64,000 nucleotides of DNA from Aphrocallistes beatrix (Eukaryota; Porifera; Hexactinellida; Sceptrulophora; Aphrocallistidae). The translations under genes were made by a program, and so were the position numbers. The notes under the pieces were generated by a model that saw nothing but the letters and a program-made list of their open reading frames with translations, searched no databases and was not told the origin of the DNA. This document shows, piece by piece, positions 60,640-64,000 of the stretch; the first letter of the stretch is position 1; the number at the start of each line of letters is the position of its first letter. Location of the stretch: assembly GCA_963281255.1 (NCBI GenBank), contig OY725488.1:9273524-9337523 (forward strand), read 5' to 3'.

Positions 60640-61025
60640 GGAGAGCCCTGTTGCGTGAAATTCTGAGACACCCGCTTAGAAGCCTTAGCAAGCTCTGATC
60701 TATTATATTAAGCAACTTGCAGTTCCTATTACATAATGATATTTCACAAAACAGGATGATTTTGTTCTATTTTGTTTCGCAAACTCAATAATGTATACGG
60801 TGATCCTAGAAATAGAATAGGATTTGGAATCAAAATAGAACAAAATCATCATGTTTTGTGAAATATCATTCTGTTATAGGAACTACAAGTTGCATAATAT
60901 TAAATCAGAGCTTGCTAATGATTCTAAGCGAATGTCTCAGAATTTCACGCAGGGCCTCAAAATTTCACGCAAGTTGTACATCCATGGTTCCTATTATATA
61001 AGCGCCTCAGAATTTCACGCAACAG
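60640..61025. repeat. Inverted repeat with GCGTGAAATTCTGAGAC ends
   Basis: The left arm (GTTGCGTGAAATTCTGAGAC ... ATAATGATATTTCACAAAAC) is mirrored around about 60780 by GTTTTGTGAAATATCATTCT ... TCTCAGAATTTCACGC. The right end then repeats CTCAGAATTTCACGCA two more times (CTCAAAATTTCACGCA near 60957, CTCAGAATTTCACGCAA near 61007). Confidence 0.85.
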
Positions 61026-61224
61026 CCCCATTAAAGTAAGCTGAGTGCTGGACTTAAGCTTTCAGAATCGACCACGCTCCTACATTATGTTGGAATGAAT
61101 GAATTAAGCAAACACAGTAGGCAGAGTTGTACTACAAACTGCTTTTATGATCTGTTCATTGCTCTCAACCATTTACTGCTTCAAACAATCTAACCAGAGA
61201 ATGCTTATGTTCTCGCCAAGTTTA

Positions 61225-61850
61225 TATTGAATACAATCGGTAAAGTTTGTGGAGATCCTGATGGATTGCATTCCCCGAACGAACATATCTCGAGATCAAA
61301 AGATGATGAAGGCATAGATCTTAGCGGAATAGACACTCTGATGCACTTTATAGATATAAAGCAAACAGAGAAAGGGATAGATGAGGATTTAGCCTTGGCA
61401 GGGATTTACTTGCTTTTTTTTACTTGCTACTTACTACCTTTTTATTTTTTTGGAGGAAAATAAAAGGTAGTAAGTAAATATTCTGGATGGCGAGCAAAGA
61501 AAAAGTAGCAAGTAAATTTCCCGGACACCCTGATGAAATGGACATGGTTAAATTAAGAAAATTCTGATTCTGAAATGCTCAAATATTTCTGCAAATCGCT
61601 CGATGCGCCCTCGTTTCGGTCTTATACTGCACAATCAATAATTTCTTCTCCTCACGCCAACTAAATGCCGGTCAAAAAATAAGTTGCAAGTAAAAAAAAG
61701 TAGTGAGTGAGTAAAACTAAATCTAAAATGGAAGAAAAAATAAAGTAGCAAGTAAACGGTTGGCAAAAAAATCCGTACAACTTTTTTTGCCAGTTCTGGA
61801 ATCCCTGAGCCTTGGCATGCGGTGTAGGGTTTCATTTGGGGGGACTCTCC
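61225..61850. repeat. Repeat region with AAGTAGCAAGTAAA motifs
   Basis: TACTTGCTACTTACTACCTTTTTATTTT at ~61420 is mirrored by AAAATAAAAGGTAGTAAGTAAA at ~61455. GTAGCAAGTAAA recurs at 61505, 61690 and 61745. The ends CCTTGGCAGGGATT (61391) and GAATCCCTGAGCCTTGGC (61798) suggest an inverted-terminal element. A 78-codon frame at 61227 starts without a conserved context and runs into the repeat. Confidence 0.5.
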
Positions 61851-62680
61851 CCTTTTTCAAATTTATGGTTTCGATTGGGGAGGGGGGGGCTACCTCCCAT
61901 TTGAACATATGTAGGGTTTCGGCGATAAAAATGTGATGAACTGCATGGCCATATGAAGCGGTACGGCTGGTAATGCCATGGCCTTGCTACTTTTTTTATA
62001 AACTATATTAGTTCTATGGACGATTAGGTAGATGATCATGAGCCTTACACTTTTGATTAACATAGTGATAATGGTCTTACCACTTTCTATGAGCTTGACG
62101 CGGCAATGAATTGTGGGTTTATACTATGCAGTGGTAAATTTAAATAGACTATTTTATTTCTCTCAATTAGTAATTGTTTGTTGTTCTACAATAAATCGCT
62201 TTCTTCTGAATATGGTCAAGAATTTACCAATACTGATTGTGTCTTAAAATGTTCACTAATTTCAACCAACATATAGGATCTGCAGTAGACTAGAATACGA
62301 AATTGAAAGTTTTTTTCTAATTTCAGGAATTTTATATACTAAATCCACAAAGAATTTTTTGAAGAATGTGCTTTTTCCAAAACATTGGAATCAGTTCTCT
62401 TCACCAGTAAAGTCCATTTAAAGTAAATGGTAAGTGCAAAACAATTGAAATTTGTTTAAGAAAACGAAAAAGAGAGAAAAAGTACTGCTCCGACATTGAT
62501 GAAAGCAACAATTTCTTATCTACAAGAAATACCACGTTTGTTCTTTTCTTGCAAGAGGCTTAAAACAATGAATTTGTCTGAATTGCCTGTAAATCACTTC
62601 TACTAACAGACAAGTTTAGATCACATCACGCTCCACTATCTTTAATCGTTTAGGATAATTTTAATATGTAAATTGAAATG
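61851..62680. other. AT-rich intergenic stretch
   Basis: No gene, RNA or structured repeat is recognised beyond a G-run near 61880. Confidence 0.45.
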
Positions 62681-62681
62681 G

Positions 62682-63232
62682 ACCCTAGATGGCTAAGTGT
62701 GCGATCAACACCCTGATGACCTGCATTATCATGGGCCTGACAGAGGAAATCCCGTTCATGGAATCAGGAGCGACGATGATACTTTGAAGGTTTGAAAACG
62801 GTTGAATCTTAGTTTCGCACTAGAACTCCGCTTACTAATTGCAATTGTGTATCAATCTGTTTATAGCGCTTTAACCAAGGATTATCCCACTCAATCCCAG
62901 AAAATTGTTGAGACGTTGGAATCATCTCAAGTTCATACCATTGTGTTATTAAACTGTTGACTTCTAATAGACAGCGCAGAGTTCATCGTTTGACGAACTC
63001 TGTCTTCCCTCGGTTTCTGTAAATTGTAAGGATCGAGATAGTAAATCTGCATTCCCATTGTCTGACCAATGTCGGTATCTTAATTCAAAGTCATACTCTT
63101 GTAGTATTACTGCCCAACGCCATAACCGACCACGATTTTCTGCTTTGCTAACCATTCTAATGGCTTGTGGTCTGTAAGAATCTCAAATGATTTGTCCACA
63201 GTTGAGCAAAACTTAATAGAGCGAAACCTAAT
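62682..63232 (-). pseudogene. Ty3/gypsy-type pol fragment (RNase H and integrase start)
   Basis: On the minus strand, the 5' part reads a degraded RNase H segment with TDHKPLEW, then shifts frame by the next block (GRLWRWAVILQEYDFELRYR and NGNADLLSRS). Further down, near 62690-62760, another frame shows HDNAGHQGVDRTLSHL, the start of an integrase zinc-binding domain. At least two frame breaks and the missing reverse transcriptase and integrase core make it a dead retrotransposon fragment. No LTRs are seen in the window. Confidence 0.75.
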
Positions 63233-63907
63233 TGAGCGAAGTATTAAATGGATTGATAGTCAGGATTAGACTTGAATTTTCTACTGCGTGTGGTGTGCCT
63301 GCATTTGTCCAACTCTGGATGCTGGCATTTGTCCGAAAACTTCTTAATTTCCTTTCTTATTATACATTCTGCCGATTCGATGGAATGAGGCCTAATTTGA
63401 AGTAGGAATAAGACCTAAGACCTGCAAATAAGAATAATAAAATGCCAATTTAATGCTCAGTTGGAAACTAGTTCAAACCTAAAATGCCCCCTTTCACTAA
63501 GTTCTTATACATATCACTCTTCAAAATGCTCACATTCGCTCTCCCTCCAATTTTAAGTTGTCGGATAAATATCATGGTTTTGAGTACAAGTGTTTTCGAA
63601 AAAACTGTCCGGGCGTAAAAATTGTCCAGCGGACAGATTTTTCGAAATATTATACTTCTTCGTAAAAACTGTCCGGATCCAAAAAACTGTCCGGCCTAAT
63701 AATAGAACTTGGGAAACCATATAATTAGTCGTCAAATCATCATATAATTTCCGTTTTCTCATCAAAGATGACAATTCTAATCCTAATATTATTAACCCGA
63801 TGAATTTCATAGATCTAATCACTAAATGACTAAATGATATTATAGTAAAGAATAATATTTTTGAATCTATCTAACTACTGAATATGTCAATTATTGATAA
63901 GATAGAC
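63233..63907. other. Intergenic stretch with AAACTGTCCGG repeats
   Basis: AAAACTGTCCGG and its variants occur three times at 63600-63695, with one inverted CCAGCGGACAG. No gene. Confidence 0.45.
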
Positions 63908-64000
63908 CAGTGTTTCTCAACCTTTTTCTTCTCGCGGCACCCTTTCTAAACTTATACCTTTCAGCGGCACCCCTTAATTTGACTTGGGCAGGGCAATGAA
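63908..64000 (+). mobile_element. hAT-type element, left end only
   Basis: Begins CAGTGTTTCTCAACCTTTTT, the common hAT-MITE terminus. The other end is beyond the window. Confidence 0.55.

Noticed and set aside
61227-61463. 78-codon plus-strand frame
   Set aside because: It starts without an ATG context shared by any paralogue, shows no domain, and its end runs into a low-complexity repeat.

Overview
The window is nuclear DNA of a ciliated, multicellular-type eukaryote, most likely a non-vertebrate animal. The evidence is GT-AG introns, TATA-type promoters, a conserved ciliary gene whose exons align end to end with the vertebrate protein, and dense DNA transposons (hAT-, Tc1/mariner-, pogo- and Helentron-like elements). 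The species cannot be named from the sequence; a marine invertebrate such as a sponge would fit. Exons of the conserved genes are GC-rich, while introns and intergenic DNA are AT-rich.

Layout. 1-7.1 kb: a large inverted repeat, a segmental duplication, and a small family of coiled-coil genes (one pseudogene, two intact copies). 7.3-48.4 kb, minus strand: one gene, CFAP251/WDR66, rebuilt here as eight phase-compatible exons encoding 914 residues. Seven exons are packed into 7.3-12.8 kb and the first lies at 48.1-48.4 kb, so intron 1 is about 35.3 kb. Inside that intron, on the opposite strand, is a tandem array of intronless ICMT-like (isoprenylcysteine carboxyl methyltransferase family) membrane protein genes: seven intact, one truncated and one 3' fragment. 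The same intron holds a 6.9-kb array of about 49 copies of a 141-bp unit and many nested mobile elements. 49.0-49.9 kb, minus: a single-exon NHL-repeat protein. 53.3-54.7 kb, minus: a three-exon aldo-keto reductase with an intact catalytic tetrad. 57.6-58.1 kb, minus: a four-helix membrane protein with a TATA box. 58.7-64 kb: foldback elements and a decayed Ty3/gypsy pol fragment.

Main interest. The 141-bp array, several short dispersed elements and the ICMT flanks share sequence. The array unit is the internal repeat of a non-autonomous Helentron-like family with fixed ends (5' TCTTATATATTAAAACT; 3' GC-rich hairpins ending near AAGCGCGCTT). A related family forms part of the upstream region of most ICMT-like copies. 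The ICMT-like paralogues diverge at the N-terminus and in the last membrane segments, yet share a nearly identical ~150-nt core, which points to gene conversion or strong constraint. The picture is a fast-evolving, transposon-rich gene nursery inside the first intron of an otherwise conserved ciliary gene.
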